NCBI RefSeq assembly: GCF_000620665.1
Contig: NZ_KK211162.1
Location: 827,764 to 891,763, forward strand
Reading direction: 5' to 3'
From: Sphingomonas sp. URHD0057
GTDB lineage: Bacteria; Pseudomonadota; Alphaproteobacteria; Sphingomonadales; Sphingomonadaceae
DNA length: 64,000 bases
Below, piece after piece: positions 11,026 to 20,968 of the stretch. A program made the translations under genes and the position numbers. Below the pieces are notes generated by a model that saw nothing but the letters and a program-made list of their open reading frames with translations, made no database searches and was not told where the DNA came from. Positions within the stretch are counted from its first letter, which is position 1. Every line of letters begins with the position of its first letter.

Positions 11026-11209
11026 GCCGACGAACCCGCGAGCGTGCCCGCATCCGGACCGAGGCGAACGCCGGGCGATGCGCGGACTTGCCCTTGAGGG
11101 CAGCGGCGATCCTGGCGCCGCTTTCCTCAAGAACCGCGGCGCCCACGACCGTCAGCAGCCACAAGGTGGCGAGAAAGGCGAGGGTGCCCAAAGGTGCAAG
11201 CATTTGCAT
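10988..11209 (-). CDS. Small single-pass membrane protein, unknown function
   Basis: A 73-residue protein: a short N-terminus, one hydrophobic helix (APLGTLAFLATLWLLTVVGAA), an amphipathic segment and a very basic tail ([14 protein letters not shown]). The open frame is longer (to 11383), but only the ATG at 11209 has a Shine-Dalgarno (AGAAGGAAC), which decides the start. I do not recognise the family. The good ribosome site and clean topology argue it is real. It lies between pssA and rpsB, divergent from rpsB. Confidence 0.6.
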   Translation of the reverse strand: MQMLAPLGTLAFLATLWLLTVVGAAVLEESGARIAAALKGKSAHRPAFASVRMRARSRVRRPMRAVPRWRDAA

Positions 11210-11345
11210 CGTTCCTTCTTGGGAGCGCCTAACCGTTCCGGACCGGCTTTGTTCCGGAGAGCTCGAGTTCGCTCGGTTGAGACGGCATAATGTTCCTCTT
11301 TTGTTCTTCTCTGTCAAGAGCGATCTGCAAGCACTGGCCAAACCC

Positions 11346-11374
11346 TTGAAAGCACAGGCCGGTTCGGCTAGGGC
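11346..11374 (+). promoter_or_regulatory. Predicted rpsB promoter
   Basis: TTGAAA (11346-11351), a 17 bp spacer and TAGGGC (11369-11374). It closely resembles the rpmE promoter element at 27506-27534, with the same spacer length and similar spacer sequence (ACAGGCC...CGGC-TAGGG). The untranslated leader would be about 85-90 nt. Confidence 0.5.
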
Positions 11375-11468
11375 GCCCGGCATTCCACAGACGGAGCTAC
11401 CATACCGGTGCTAGCCGCAAGGCTGGTGACTTGGCTCCGATCGAGGCAGAACCGGAAGGAGAAGACTT

Positions 11469-12224
<756 letters not shown>

Positions 12225-12231
12225 TCGGACT

Positions 12232-12257
12232 GTTCCCCGGCGAAGGCCGGGGTCTAG
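12232..12257 (+). repeat. Palindromic repeat, copy 1, between rpsB and tsf
   Basis: A GC-rich dyad with 7 bp stem arms CCCCGGC and GCCGGGG around GAAG, flanked by GTT and TCTAG. It is an inverted copy of the element at 12274-12297, so the two form a head-to-head REP/BIME-like pair. In RNA each can fold as a hairpin, or the two can pair with each other. No U-run follows, so a classical terminator is unlikely. Confidence 0.75.
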
Positions 12258-12273
12258 GATTTATTTGTTCGCT

Positions 12274-12297
12274 GGACTCCGGCCTTCGCCGGAGAAC
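12274..12297 (-). repeat. Palindromic repeat, copy 2, inverted
   Basis: A dyad with stem arms CTCCGGC and GCCGGAG around CTTC. It matches the reverse complement of copy 1 except at a few positions, one of them a compensated stem pair (C-G to T-A), which is a sign of structural constraint or of an old repeat family. It ends about 17 bp before the tsf start codon, next to the tsf ribosome site (AGGAAGAGG). Confidence 0.75.
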
Positions 12298-12314
12298 TAG
12301 GAAGAGGAATCGAA

Positions 12315-13259
12315 ATGGCTGAGATCACGGCCGCAAGTGTCAAGGAACTGCGCGAGCGCACCGGCGCCGGCATGATGGATTGCAAGAAGGCGCTGGCCGA
12401 GAACAGCGGCGAGATGGAAGCCGCGATCGACTGGCTTCGCGCCAAGGGACTGTCGGCCGCCGCCAAGAAGGCCGGCCGGACCGCGGCCGAGGGGCTGGTC
12501 GGCATCGCCGTCGAGGGCAATCGCGGCGCGATGGTCGAAGTCAATTCCGAGACCGACTTCGTCGCCAAGAACGAGCAGTTCCAGGACTTCGTCGGCAACG
12601 TCGCCAAACTCGCGCTCGCTCATGGCACGGACATCGACGCGCTCGGCAACGCCCAGTATCCGACTGGCGGCACCGTCAGGGAGGCGCTGACCGAGAACAT
12701 CGCCAAGATCGGCGAGAACCAGTCGCTGCGCCGCGCCGCTCTGCTCGAGGTTGGCGAGGGCGCGGTCGTGTCTTACGTCCACAATCAGGTCGCGCCGGGC
12801 CTCGGCAAGATCGGCGTGCTGGTCGCGCTAGAGAGCTCGGCTCCGGCGGAAACGCTCAACGAGCTCGGCAGGCAGATTGCCCAGCACATTGCGGCGGCGC
12901 ACCCGCTGGCGCTCACCGGCGACCAGCTCCCGTCCGAGCTCGTCGAGCGCGAGCGCGGCATTGCAATGGAGAAGGCGAAGGAAAGCGGCAAGCCGCACAA
13001 CATCGCCGAGAAGATGGTCGAGGGCGGCCTCGCCAAGTTCCGCAAGGAAAACGCTTTGATGTCGCAGCTGTTCGTTCGCGACAACAAGACGCCGGTGGCC
13101 GACGTCGTCGCCGCGGCGGCGAAGGAGGCTGGCGCCGAGATCACCGTCAAGGACTTCGTCCGCTTCCAGCTCGGTGAAGGCATCGAGAAGGAACAGAGCG
13201 ACTTCGCGGCCGAGGTTGCCGCTGCCGCGGGAACGGCGAAGGCCGAACCGGTCGCTTAA
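12315..13259 (+). CDS. tsf: Elongation factor Ts
   Basis: A 314-residue guanine-nucleotide exchange factor for EF-Tu. It has the N-terminal UBA-like helix region with the signature [16 protein letters not shown], then the core with the [12 protein letters not shown] motif. Length and order match bacterial EF-Ts. It is separated from rpsB by 90 bp holding the palindromic pair, which may set the rpsB/tsf expression ratio (inference). Confidence 0.97.
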   Translation: MAEITAASVKELRERTGAGMMDCKKALAENSGEMEAAIDWLRAKGLSAAAKKAGRTAAEGLVGIAVEGNRGAMVEVNSETDFVAKNEQFQDFVGNVAKLALAHGTDIDALGNAQYPTGGTVREALTENIAKIGENQSLRRAALLEVGEGAVVSYVHNQVAPGLGKIGVLVALESSAPAETLNELGRQIAQHIAAAHPLALTGDQLPSELVERERGIAMEKAKESGKPHNIAEKMVEGGLAKFRKENALMSQLFVRDNKTPVADVVAAAAKEAGAEITVKDFVRFQLGEGIEKEQSDFAAEVAAAAGTAKAEPVA

Positions 13260-13265
13260 GCAATC

Positions 13266-13321
13266 AACTGCCGCTTGGCAGTTGGCAACGGGGCGGCTGC
13301 GCCATAAAGGCGGGGCCGCCC
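13266..13321 (+). promoter_or_regulatory. Two hairpins in the tsf-pyrH gap
   Basis: Hairpin 1 (13266-13283) has 7 bp arms AACTGCC and GGCAGTT around GCTT. Hairpin 2 (13291-13321) has outer arms GGGCGGC and GCCGCCC and inner arms CGCC/GGCG around ATAAA, followed by TTGT. They could act as a processing site or leaky terminator that lowers expression of pyrH and downstream genes relative to rpsB-tsf. There is no long U-run. Structure read by eye, not folded. Confidence 0.45.
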
Positions 13322-13351
13322 TTGTCATATCTGTAAGGACCGTCCGCCAGC

Positions 13352-14080
13352 ATGACCCTGCCGCGCTTCAATCGGATCCTGCTGAAGCTGTCGGGCGAGG
13401 CGCTGATGGGCCCGGGGCAGTTCGGGATCGATCCCGACGCCGTCGCCGGCCTCGCCGGCGAGATCGCCGCGGCCAAGGCGCATGGCCATGAGCTATGTCT
13501 CGTCGTCGGCGGCGGCAACATCTTCCGCGGCATGGCCGCGGCCGCCAAGGGATTTGACCGGGCGACGGCCGACTACATGGGCATGCTGGCGACGGTGATG
13601 AACGCCCTGGCGCTGCAGAACGCGCTCGAGAAGCTCGGCGTCGATACCCGGGTGCAGTCGGCGATCCCGATGTCGAGCGTGTCGGAGCCCTACATTCGCC
13701 GGCGCGCGCTGAGGCACCTGGAAAAAGGGCGCATCGTCCTGTTCGCGGCCGGCACCGGCAATCCTTTCTTCACCACCGACACCGCCGCTGCCCTGAGGGC
13801 GGCGGAGATGGGCTGCGACGCCTTGTTCAAAGGCACCAGCGTGGACGGCGTCTACACCGCCGACCCCAAGAAGGTGAGCGACGCCACGCGCTACGATCAC
13901 GTCGGTTTCAGCAAAGTGCTCAGCGACGACCTCAAGGTGATGGACGCGGCCGCGGTCGCCTTGTGTCGCGACAACAACATTCCGATCGTGGTGTTCAACA
14001 TCCGCCAGCCGGGCAACCTTGCCGAGGTCCTGGCCGGACGCGGAATCGCCACGATCGTTCAGGGTGAGGGACACAAATGA
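13352..14080 (+). CDS. pyrH: UMP kinase
   Basis: A 242-residue hexameric UMP kinase (amino-acid-kinase fold) making UDP. Signatures include [12 protein letters not shown] at the N-terminus, GGGNIFRG, and [20 protein letters not shown]. The stop overlaps the frr start (ATGA), so the two are translationally coupled. Confidence 0.97.
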   Translation: MTLPRFNRILLKLSGEALMGPGQFGIDPDAVAGLAGEIAAAKAHGHELCLVVGGGNIFRGMAAAAKGFDRATADYMGMLATVMNALALQNALEKLGVDTRVQSAIPMSSVSEPYIRRRALRHLEKGRIVLFAAGTGNPFFTTDTAAALRAAEMGCDALFKGTSVDGVYTADPKKVSDATRYDHVGFSKVLSDDLKVMDAAAVALCRDNNIPIVVFNIRQPGNLAEVLAGRGIATIVQGEGHK

Positions 14081-14637
14081 CCACCAGCATCAGGACCGAT
14101 GACCTCAAGCGCCGAATGCACGGCGCGGTGGAAGCGCTGAAGCACGATCTCGCGGGCCTGCGCACCGGCCGCGCCTCGACGGCGCTGCTCGATCCGGTCA
14201 ATGTCGAGGTCTACGGCAGCACGATGCCGCTCAACCAGGTCGCGACGGTGTCGACGCCGGAAGCGCGCATGCTCTCGGTGCAGGTGTGGGACCGCTCCAA
14301 CGTTCAGCCGGTCGAGAAGGCGATCCGCTCGGCCGGCCTCGGCCTCAACCCGATCACCGACGGCCAGATGATCCGCCTGCCGATCCCCGAGCTGACCGAG
14401 GAGCGTCGCAAGGAGCTCGCCAAGCTCGTCGGGCAATATGCGGAAAAGGCACGCATTGCCGTCCGCAACGTCCGACGCGACGGGATGGACCATCTCAAGT
14501 CGGACGAGAAGAAGCACGAGATCAGCGAGGACGAGCGCAAGCGGCTCGAGCATGAGGTGCAGAAGCTCACCGACGACACGATCAACGAGATCGACGAGAC
14601 CGCCGAAGCCAAGGAAAAGGAAATCCTCGGCAAGTGA
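14077..14637 (+). CDS. frr: Ribosome recycling factor
   Basis: A 186-residue RRF that, with EF-G, splits post-termination ribosomes. The three-helix-bundle core contains LRTGRAS near the N-terminus and [26 protein letters not shown], both diagnostic. Length is typical. It overlaps pyrH at its start and uppS at its end (GTGA). Confidence 0.97.
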   Translation: MTTSIRTDDLKRRMHGAVEALKHDLAGLRTGRASTALLDPVNVEVYGSTMPLNQVATVSTPEARMLSVQVWDRSNVQPVEKAIRSAGLGLNPITDGQMIRLPIPELTEERRKELAKLVGQYAEKARIAVRNVRRDGMDHLKSDEKKHEISEDERKRLEHEVQKLTDDTINEIDETAEAKEKEILGK

Positions 14638-15374
14638 CGCCTGCACCCGCCCCGGAGGGCGTCGCGCAAGTCGCTGGAGCGATTCCCCGTCACGTCGCGA
14701 TCATCATGGACGGCAACGGCCGCTGGGCCGAGCAACGCGGACTGCCGCGCGTCGCCGGTCACAAGGCGGGCGCCGAGGCCGTCCGCCGCGCAATGCAGTC
14801 CGCGGCCGATCACGGGGTAGAGGTCCTCACGCTCTATGCCTTCTCATCGGAGAATTGGCGGCGGAGTGCCGATGAGATCGCCGACCTCACCGGGCTGATG
14901 CGCTTTTACCTCGAGCGCGAGCTCAAGACGCTGGAAAAGGAGCGGATCCGGCTCAAGCTGATCGGCGATTATTCGGCGTTTGGTCCCGACCTCGTCGACC
15001 GGCTCGAACGGGCGCTCGAGCGGACCGCGGGGAACGATCGGCTGACCCTGGTCGTCGCCCTCAATTATGGCTCGCGCTCCGAGATCGCGACGGCGGCGCG
15101 GACCCTGGCCGGCCAGGCCATGACCGGCCAGATCGATCCGGACGAGATCGATGAGCACGCCTTGGCCGCGTACCTGGAGACGGAAGGACTTCCCGAGCTC
15201 GACCTCCTGATCCGCACCTCCGGAGAAGTCCGCCTGTCCAACTTCCTGTTGTGGCAGGCCGCTTATGCCGAGCTCTTGTTCCTCGACCTGCTGTGGCCCG
15301 ATTTCGACGAGGCCGCCTTCGCCGGAGCGCTTGAGCACTACGCGGCGCGTCAGCGGCGGTTCGGCGGCCGGTGA
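14634..15374 (+). CDS. uppS: Isoprenyl transferase (undecaprenyl diphosphate synthase)
   Basis: A 246-residue cis-prenyltransferase making the C55 lipid carrier for peptidoglycan and other glycans. The catalytic Asp is in [17 protein letters not shown], followed by [18 protein letters not shown] and the C-terminal [20 protein letters not shown]. The GTG start overlaps the frr stop. It feeds directly into the envelope functions encoded downstream. Confidence 0.96.
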   Translation: MTPAPAPEGVAQVAGAIPRHVAIIMDGNGRWAEQRGLPRVAGHKAGAEAVRRAMQSAADHGVEVLTLYAFSSENWRRSADEIADLTGLMRFYLERELKTLEKERIRLKLIGDYSAFGPDLVDRLERALERTAGNDRLTLVVALNYGSRSEIATAARTLAGQAMTGQIDPDEIDEHALAAYLETEGLPELDLLIRTSGEVRLSNFLLWQAAYAELLFLDLLWPDFDEAAFAGALEHYAARQRRFGGR

Positions 15375-16003
15375 AGGAGCTTCTGGTCCGGACGCTGACC
15401 GGCGTCGTTTTGATCGCGGCCGCGCTGCTTGCTGTGATCCAAGGCGGCAACGTCTTCGCCTATGCAGTGGCGGCGATCGCGACCGTGATGTTTTACGAGT
15501 GGACTCGGATCGCCCGCGGCTGGGGCGCGGCGTGGTACGTCGGAGGCTTCGTTTATGCTGTCCTGCCGGCGCTGGCCCTGTTGTGGGTGAGGGAGCGCGA
15601 CGCGCACGGCCTCGAGCTGCTGCTGTGGATTTTTCTCGTAACCTGGTCGACCGACATTGGCGCCTATTTCGTCGGCCGCGCCATGGGCCGCCGCAAGCTC
15701 GCGCCTTCGATCAGTCCGGGGAAGACGGTGGAAGGGTTGTTCGGCGGGCTGGCCGCGGCCACGCTCGTCGGTGGCGGATGGGCGCTTGCCATGGGCCTCG
15801 GCCACCCGCTCCTGATCCTCGCGCCGTTGTTTGCCCTCACTGCGCAAGCGGGCGATCTGTTCGAAAGCTGGATGAAGCGCCGGGCGGGCGTCAAGGACAG
15901 CGGGAACTGGCTCCCCGGGCATGGCGGAATCCTCGACCGGCTCGACGGGTTGGTGCCGGTGGCTGTGCTAACCGCACTCGCGCAGCTATCGGGTGTGACG
16001 TGA
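15371..16003 (+). CDS. cdsA: Phosphatidate cytidylyltransferase
   Basis: A 210-residue polytopic membrane enzyme making CDP-diacylglycerol, the substrate of PssA encoded at 10261. The C-terminal signature is intact: KRRAGVKDSGNWLPGHGGILDRLDG. It is shorter than the ~270-285 residues of E. coli CdsA, lacking some N-terminal helices, but the catalytic half is complete and the GTG start overlaps the uppS stop, so this looks like a lineage-typical short form rather than a broken gene. Confidence 0.92.
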   Translation: MKELLVRTLTGVVLIAAALLAVIQGGNVFAYAVAAIATVMFYEWTRIARGWGAAWYVGGFVYAVLPALALLWVRERDAHGLELLLWIFLVTWSTDIGAYFVGRAMGRRKLAPSISPGKTVEGLFGGLAAATLVGGGWALAMGLGHPLLILAPLFALTAQAGDLFESWMKRRAGVKDSGNWLPGHGGILDRLDGLVPVAVLTALAQLSGVT

Positions 16004-17160
16004 GACGCAAGATCGCGATCCTCGGCGCAACCGGCTCGGTCGGGTCGTCGACGCTCGACCTGGTCGAACGATCGCCGGACCGGTTCGAGGTCGTCGCCGT
16101 GACCGCCGCGGCGAACGTCGAGTCCCTCGCCGGGATCGCGCGCCGGACCGGTGCCAGGCTTGCCGTCATCGCTGACGAGACGAAGCGCGAAATCCTTGCC
16201 GAACTGCTCGCCGGCACAGGCTGCCGCGTCGAGGCTGGGCCAGGGGCCCTGATCGAAGCGGCGGCGGGCGACGCCGAACTGGTAATCGCCGCGATCGTCG
16301 GCTGCGCGGGCCTGATGCCGGTCATGGCAGCGGTCGAAGCGGGCAAGACCGTCGCACTGGCGAACAAGGAGGCGTTGGTCACGGCGGGCGAGCTGATGAT
16401 CGGCGCCGCCGCCACGCACGGTGCGACGATCCTGCCGATCGACAGCGAGCATAATGCAATTTTTCAATGCCTTGCGGGGAACAACAAAGACACTGTCTCA
16501 AAAATTGTCCTGACCGCGAGCGGCGGGCCGTTTCGGACCGCGTCGGCCGGTTCGCTCGAAGCCGTCACGCCCGCGCAAGCCGTTGCCCACCCCAATTGGT
16601 CGATGGGCGCCAAGATCTCCGTCGATTCGGCGACGTGCATGAACAAGGGGCTGGAGCTGATCGAGGCGCATTACCTCTTCGGTCTGCCTTCGCAGCGGAT
16701 CGAAATCCTGATCCATCCGCAATCCACCGTCCATTCGCTCGTCGAATTCATCGACGGATCAGTACTCGCGCAGCTCGGCGCAGCCGACATGCGCATTCCG
16801 ATCGCTTACGCGCTCGCCTGGCCCGACCGTCTCGAAACCCCGGCGGAGAGGCTGGATCTTGCCGGACTTGGCCGGCTCGATTTCGAGGCGCCCGATCTCG
16901 AGCGCTTCCCGGCGCTGCGGATCGCTCGCGAGGCGCTCGAAGCCGGCGGGGCGGCCCCGATCGTGCTCAACGCCGCCAACGAAATTGCCGTGGACAGCTT
17001 CCTCAAGGGACGGATTCGCTTCCCGGAGATCGCACGGACCGTCGAGCAAGCGCTTGCCGAGTCTGCGGCCGAGGCGCCGCGATCGATCGCCGATGTGCTC
17101 GAAATCGACCGGGTGACCCGTGAGCGGGCTGAAGCGTCGATGAGCGAGGTGTGCCCGTAA
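16000..17160 (+). CDS. dxr: 1-deoxy-D-xylulose 5-phosphate reductoisomerase
   Basis: A 386-residue enzyme of the MEP isoprenoid pathway (DXP to MEP). NADPH-binding motif at the N-terminus (ILGATGSVGSSTLDL), metal and substrate motifs IDSEHNAIFQCL and SVDSATCMNKGLE. The frame stays open to 15265, but the GTG at 16000 overlaps the cdsA stop and starts the conserved sequence. It acts in the same pathway as IspDF encoded at 61812. Confidence 0.96.
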   Translation: MRRKIAILGATGSVGSSTLDLVERSPDRFEVVAVTAAANVESLAGIARRTGARLAVIADETKREILAELLAGTGCRVEAGPGALIEAAAGDAELVIAAIVGCAGLMPVMAAVEAGKTVALANKEALVTAGELMIGAAATHGATILPIDSEHNAIFQCLAGNNKDTVSKIVLTASGGPFRTASAGSLEAVTPAQAVAHPNWSMGAKISVDSATCMNKGLELIEAHYLFGLPSQRIEILIHPQSTVHSLVEFIDGSVLAQLGAADMRIPIAYALAWPDRLETPAERLDLAGLGRLDFEAPDLERFPALRIAREALEAGGAAPIVLNAANEIAVDSFLKGRIRFPEIARTVEQALAESAAEAPRSIADVLEIDRVTRERAEASMSEVCP

Positions 17161-18290
17161 TGCTCCCGCAGCCGCCCCTCTGGCTGATCCTGGTCGCGTT
17201 CATGTGCATGCTCGGCCCGCTCATCTTTTTTCACGAGCTCGGTCACTATCTGGTCGCGCGCCTGTTCCGCATCCCGGCGGAGGCCTTTTCGATCGGCTTT
17301 GGGCACGAAGTGGCCGGCTGGACCGACAAGCAGGGGACGCGCTGGAAGATCGGCTGGATGCCGCTTGGCGGCTACGTCCGCTTCGTCGGCGACATGAGCC
17401 CGGCCAGCAATCCCGTCGACGAAAGCGAGATTCCGCCCGAGGACCGCGACCGGGCCTTCGCCCTCCGCCCCGTTTGGCAACGGTTCCTCGTCGTCCTCGC
17501 TGGGCCAGCAACGAATTTCCTCCTCGCAATCGCGATCTTTGCGGCGTTCTTTGCGACGATCGGGATGCCGAGCACGCCCAATCGCGTCGATGGCTTCTTG
17601 CGCGGCAGCGTGGCTCAAGCGGCGGGCGTCCATGTGGGCGACAGGATCGTGGCGATTGCCGGCCGGTCCACGCCGACCTTTGAAGAATTGTTCAGGGTCG
17701 TGATGTTGCGGCCTGGCGAACGGGTCGACCTGGAAATCCTGCGCTCGGGCAGGCCGATCACCATTCCGGTCACGATCAAGACAGAATTGCAACGCGATCG
17801 CTTCGGCCAGGAATTCAAGATCGGTCGGCTTGGGATCGGGGGCGCGGGCTTCGAATATACCCGCCCGTCCGCGATCCGACTTCTCCCGGAAGCGGTGGTC
17901 TACACTTTTCGCACCACTCGCGGGATGGTCGACGGGCTGGTCCAGATCATCACCGGGCGACGATCGGTCAAGGACGTAGGGGGCCCGATCAAGGTCGCGC
18001 AGGTCGCAGGTCAGCAGGCTTCGCTGGGCCCTTTGGCCTTCGCTCAGTTGCTGGCGCTGTTTTCAATTAATCTCGGATTCATCAACCTCTTGCCAGTCCC
18101 CATGCTGGATGGTGGCCACCTGTTCTTCTACGCAGTCGAAGCCGTTCAGCGGCGTCCGGTCAGTGCAAAGACGCTTGATTGGGCGTTTCGAGGGGGCCTC
18201 GCGCTCATCTTTGCATTGATGGTTTTCCTGACCGTCAATGATTTGGGTTCGCTTGGCCTCTGGGATCGGCTTCAGCGCTTGATTGGCTAG
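17160..18290 (+). CDS. rseP: Site-2 protease, RseP family
   Basis: A 376-residue intramembrane zinc metalloprotease. HELGH motif near residue 22 in the first membrane helix, MPLGGYV loop, a central PDZ domain, and the third metal ligand in NLLPVPMLDGGHL. RseP-type enzymes cleave anti-sigma factors and signal peptides. A GTG at 17151 is in frame, but the ATG at 17160 (TAATG overlap with dxr) has GAGG at 10 bp and is preferred. It precedes bamA as in many proteobacteria. Confidence 0.95.
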   Translation: MLPQPPLWLILVAFMCMLGPLIFFHELGHYLVARLFRIPAEAFSIGFGHEVAGWTDKQGTRWKIGWMPLGGYVRFVGDMSPASNPVDESEIPPEDRDRAFALRPVWQRFLVVLAGPATNFLLAIAIFAAFFATIGMPSTPNRVDGFLRGSVAQAAGVHVGDRIVAIAGRSTPTFEELFRVVMLRPGERVDLEILRSGRPITIPVTIKTELQRDRFGQEFKIGRLGIGGAGFEYTRPSAIRLLPEAVVYTFRTTRGMVDGLVQIITGRRSVKDVGGPIKVAQVAGQQASLGPLAFAQLLALFSINLGFINLLPVPMLDGGHLFFYAVEAVQRRPVSAKTLDWAFRGGLALIFALMVFLTVNDLGSLGLWDRLQRLIG

Positions 18291-18364
18291 TTGGGTTGGG
18301 GCAGGGCGAACAGGGGCATGGCGGTCGGATGCCGCTGCACCCATTGCACAAAAGGCGGGGACGA

Positions 18365-20968
18365 GTGATTTCAAAGACGAAGAGTTTCAGGCGCGCCGGT
18401 GCGCTGCTCCTGGTTGGGACCGTCCTCGGGACATCGGCCACGCAATTGTGCGCCCAAACCGCACCTACACCAGCGCCTACGCCCGCGCCGCCACCTGCAG
18501 CTCCTGCGCCGGAGCGCACGATCCGCTCGATCATCGTTCACGGCAACCAGCGCCTCGAGCCCGAAACCATCCGCGCCTACGCCAACCTGACCCCGGGTCA
18601 GACCTACACCGCGAGCACGCTCGATCAGGCGCTGAAGGACCTTTACGGGACGCAGCTGTTCGCCGATGTCACGATCAGCGGCGCCGACACTGGCGACATT
18701 GTCATCGCCGTCCGCGAAAACCCGGTCATCAACCGCATCATTCTCGAGGGGAACAAGCGCCTCAAGGACGACAAGATCGTGCCTGAGATCAAGCTCGCCC
18801 CGCGGCAAATCTTCACTCGCCCCGCGGCGCGCGCCGACGTCGACCGCATCCTCGAGCTCTATCGCCGCCAGGGCCGTTTCGCGGCGCGGGTCGAGCCGAA
18901 GATCGTCCAGCTCGACCAGAACCGCGTCGACGTCGTGTTCGAAATCTACGAGGGCGACCTCGCCAAGATCCGTGCGATCAACATCCTCGGCAACACAAAA
19001 TTCCCCGATGCACGACTGCGCAAGGAAATGTTCTCGAAGGCCGCCGGTGGCGTGCTCGGCTTCATGAAATCGAACGACACCTATGATCCGGATCGCCTTG
19101 CCGCCGACCAGCAGAAGCTTCGCGCTTTCTATCTGACCGAGGGCTATGCCGATTTTCGCGTGGTCTCGGCACTCGCCGAGCTGACCCCGGATCGGCGCGA
19201 TTTCGTCATCACCTATGTGGTCGAAGAGGGACCGCGGTATAAGTTCGGCTCGGTCTCGGTCGACAGCGCGCTTCGCGACCTGCCCAACGACCGGGTCAAG
19301 CAAATCCTGAAGATCCAGCCGGGAACCTGGTTCAACGCCAAGGAGGTCGAGGACGCCGTCACCGACGTCAATGCGCAGGCGGGCAACCTCGGCTACGCCT
19401 TCGCCGACATCAACCCGGCCTATGACCGCGATCCCGAGAAAAAGTTGATGAACGTCACGCTCAAGATCACGGAGACGCCGCGCGTCTACGTCGAGCGGAT
19501 CGACATCACCGGCAACACCTCGACCCGCGACAAGGTGATCCGCCGCGAGTTTCGCCTCAACGAAGGCGACGCGTTCAACGCACTCAAGCTCAAGCGCAGT
19601 CAGGACCGCATCCAGAGCCTCGGCTATTTCCAGGAAAAGTTGGAGATCAAACAGATCGAAGGTTCGGCGCCGGACCGCGTGGTGCTCGGCCTCGACGTCG
19701 AGGAAAAGCCGACGGGGCAGCTCTCGCTGTCGGGCGGCTATTCGAGCCTCGAGAAGTTCGTCATCCAGCTCGCGGTTTCGCAGAACAACTTCCTCGGCAA
19801 GGGCCAGTCGCTCGACGCCTCGGTGAATTACTCGGCGTATTCGAAGTCCATCGAGCTCGGCTTCGCCGATCCCTATTTCCTCGACAAGTCGATTTTGTTC
19901 GGCGGGCAGCTCTACCGCCGCGACTACCGCAGCTTCAATTTCGTCGGCAACCAGCGCAACACGACCTATTCCCAAGTCAGCACCGGCGGCGGCCTCCGCA
20001 CCGGTTTCCCGCTCACGGAATACTGGACGGTCGGCACGCGCTACAATCTGGTTCAGGACAAGATCTCGCTCGACAAGAGCACGTTCTACACCGATCCAGA
20101 TGGCACCGGACCCCTGGCCCCTCGCTGCGATCCGCTGAAGGCGGGCCAATATCTTTGCGACGAAGTCGGCACCCGGACGACGTCGCTTGTCGGTTATTCA
20201 ACCGCCTACGACGACACCGACGGCATTCACCCGACCAGAGGCCAGCGTGCGGTCTTCAGCCAGGACATCGCGGGCCTGGGCGGCGACGTTAAGTACGGCC
20301 GGCTGCGCGCCGACGCGACCAAGTACAAGAGCTTCGGCGGCTTCATTTTGTCGGCCCATGTCGAGGGCGGCTACATCAAGGCCTTCCAGGCGGCGCCGGG
20401 GCCCAACCGCGATGCGATCCGGCTCACCGACCGCTTCTTCGGGCCTCAGCTCCGCGGCTTCGATATCCGCGGCATCGGCCCGCGGGTCCAGCGCATTCCG
20501 TATAATGCCGACGGCACGCTCGCGACCGATCAGGCGAGGATCGTCGACTCGCTCGGCGGCAAAACCTATTATGCCGGCCGGCTCGAGCTCGAGGTTCCAA
20601 TCAGCTCGGCGCTGCGGAGCGCGGGACTTCGGCCGTCCGCATATGTCGATGCCGGGTCATTGTGGAACATCACGTCGCCGGCGCTGACCGACGCGCTCAG
20701 CATCTGCACCGCGAAGGCCGGAAAGACGGTGCCGACCATCATCCGCCATCCGGGCGATCCCGCTTGCTCGGCCACGGACTATGACATCGCCCCCGGGTTC
20801 AAGGAGTTCTTCCTCGGCAACTCCGCCAAGCCGCGCCTCTCGGTCGGCATCGGCGTCAACTGGGTTTCACCCTTTGGGCCGCTCCGGCTCGATCTCGCCA
20901 AAGCCCTCCTCAAGCAAAAGGGCGACGACACCAAACTCTTCCAATTCAACGTAGGGACTCAATTCTAA
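18365..20968 (+). CDS. bamA: Outer membrane protein assembly factor BamA
   Basis: About 867 residues. N-terminal signal sequence (SFRRAGALLLVGTVLGTSATQLCAQ), a short Pro/Ala/Thr linker, five POTRA domains (from about residue 50, e.g. IRSIIVHGNQRLEPETIR), then the Omp85 barrel ending in a C-terminal aromatic (FQFNVGTQF). It inserts beta-barrel proteins such as the TonB receptors encoded in this window. The frame begins at a TTG at 18296; I chose the GTG at 18365 because it gives a normal signal peptide and has GGGGA just upstream. The exact start is uncertain. Confidence 0.95.
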   Translation: MISKTKSFRRAGALLLVGTVLGTSATQLCAQTAPTPAPTPAPPPAAPAPERTIRSIIVHGNQRLEPETIRAYANLTPGQTYTASTLDQALKDLYGTQLFADVTISGADTGDIVIAVRENPVINRIILEGNKRLKDDKIVPEIKLAPRQIFTRPAARADVDRILELYRRQGRFAARVEPKIVQLDQNRVDVVFEIYEGDLAKIRAINILGNTKFPDARLRKEMFSKAAGGVLGFMKSNDTYDPDRLAADQQKLRAFYLTEGYADFRVVSALAELTPDRRDFVITYVVEEGPRYKFGSVSVDSALRDLPNDRVKQILKIQPGTWFNAKEVEDAVTDVNAQAGNLGYAFADINPAYDRDPEKKLMNVTLKITETPRVYVERIDITGNTSTRDKVIRREFRLNEGDAFNALKLKRSQDRIQSLGYFQEKLEIKQIEGSAPDRVVLGLDVEEKPTGQLSLSGGYSSLEKFVIQLAVSQNNFLGKGQSLDASVNYSAYSKSIELGFADPYFLDKSILFGGQLYRRDYRSFNFVGNQRNTTYSQVSTGGGLRTGFPLTEYWTVGTRYNLVQDKISLDKSTFYTDPDGTGPLAPRCDPLKAGQYLCDEVGTRTTSLVGYSTAYDDTDGIHPTRGQRAVFSQDIAGLGGDVKYGRLRADATKYKSFGGFILSAHVEGGYIKAFQAAPGPNRDAIRLTDRFFGPQLRGFDIRGIGPRVQRIPYNADGTLATDQARIVDSLGGKTYYAGRLELEVPISSALRSAGLRPSAYVDAGSLWNITSPALTDALSICTAKAGKTVPTIIRHPGDPACSATDYDIAPGFKEFFLGNSAKPRLSVGIGVNWVSPFGPLRLDLAKALLKQKGDDTKLFQFNVGTQF

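Noticed and set aside
12232-12297. Rho-independent terminators between rpsB and tsf
   Set aside because: Both hairpins lack a following run of T, and tsf must be expressed with rpsB. They are better described as repeats.
15265-15999. Upstream extension of the dxr frame
   Set aside because: It overlaps cdsA out of frame and is Arg-rich noise. The GTG at 16000 overlapping the cdsA stop is the natural start.
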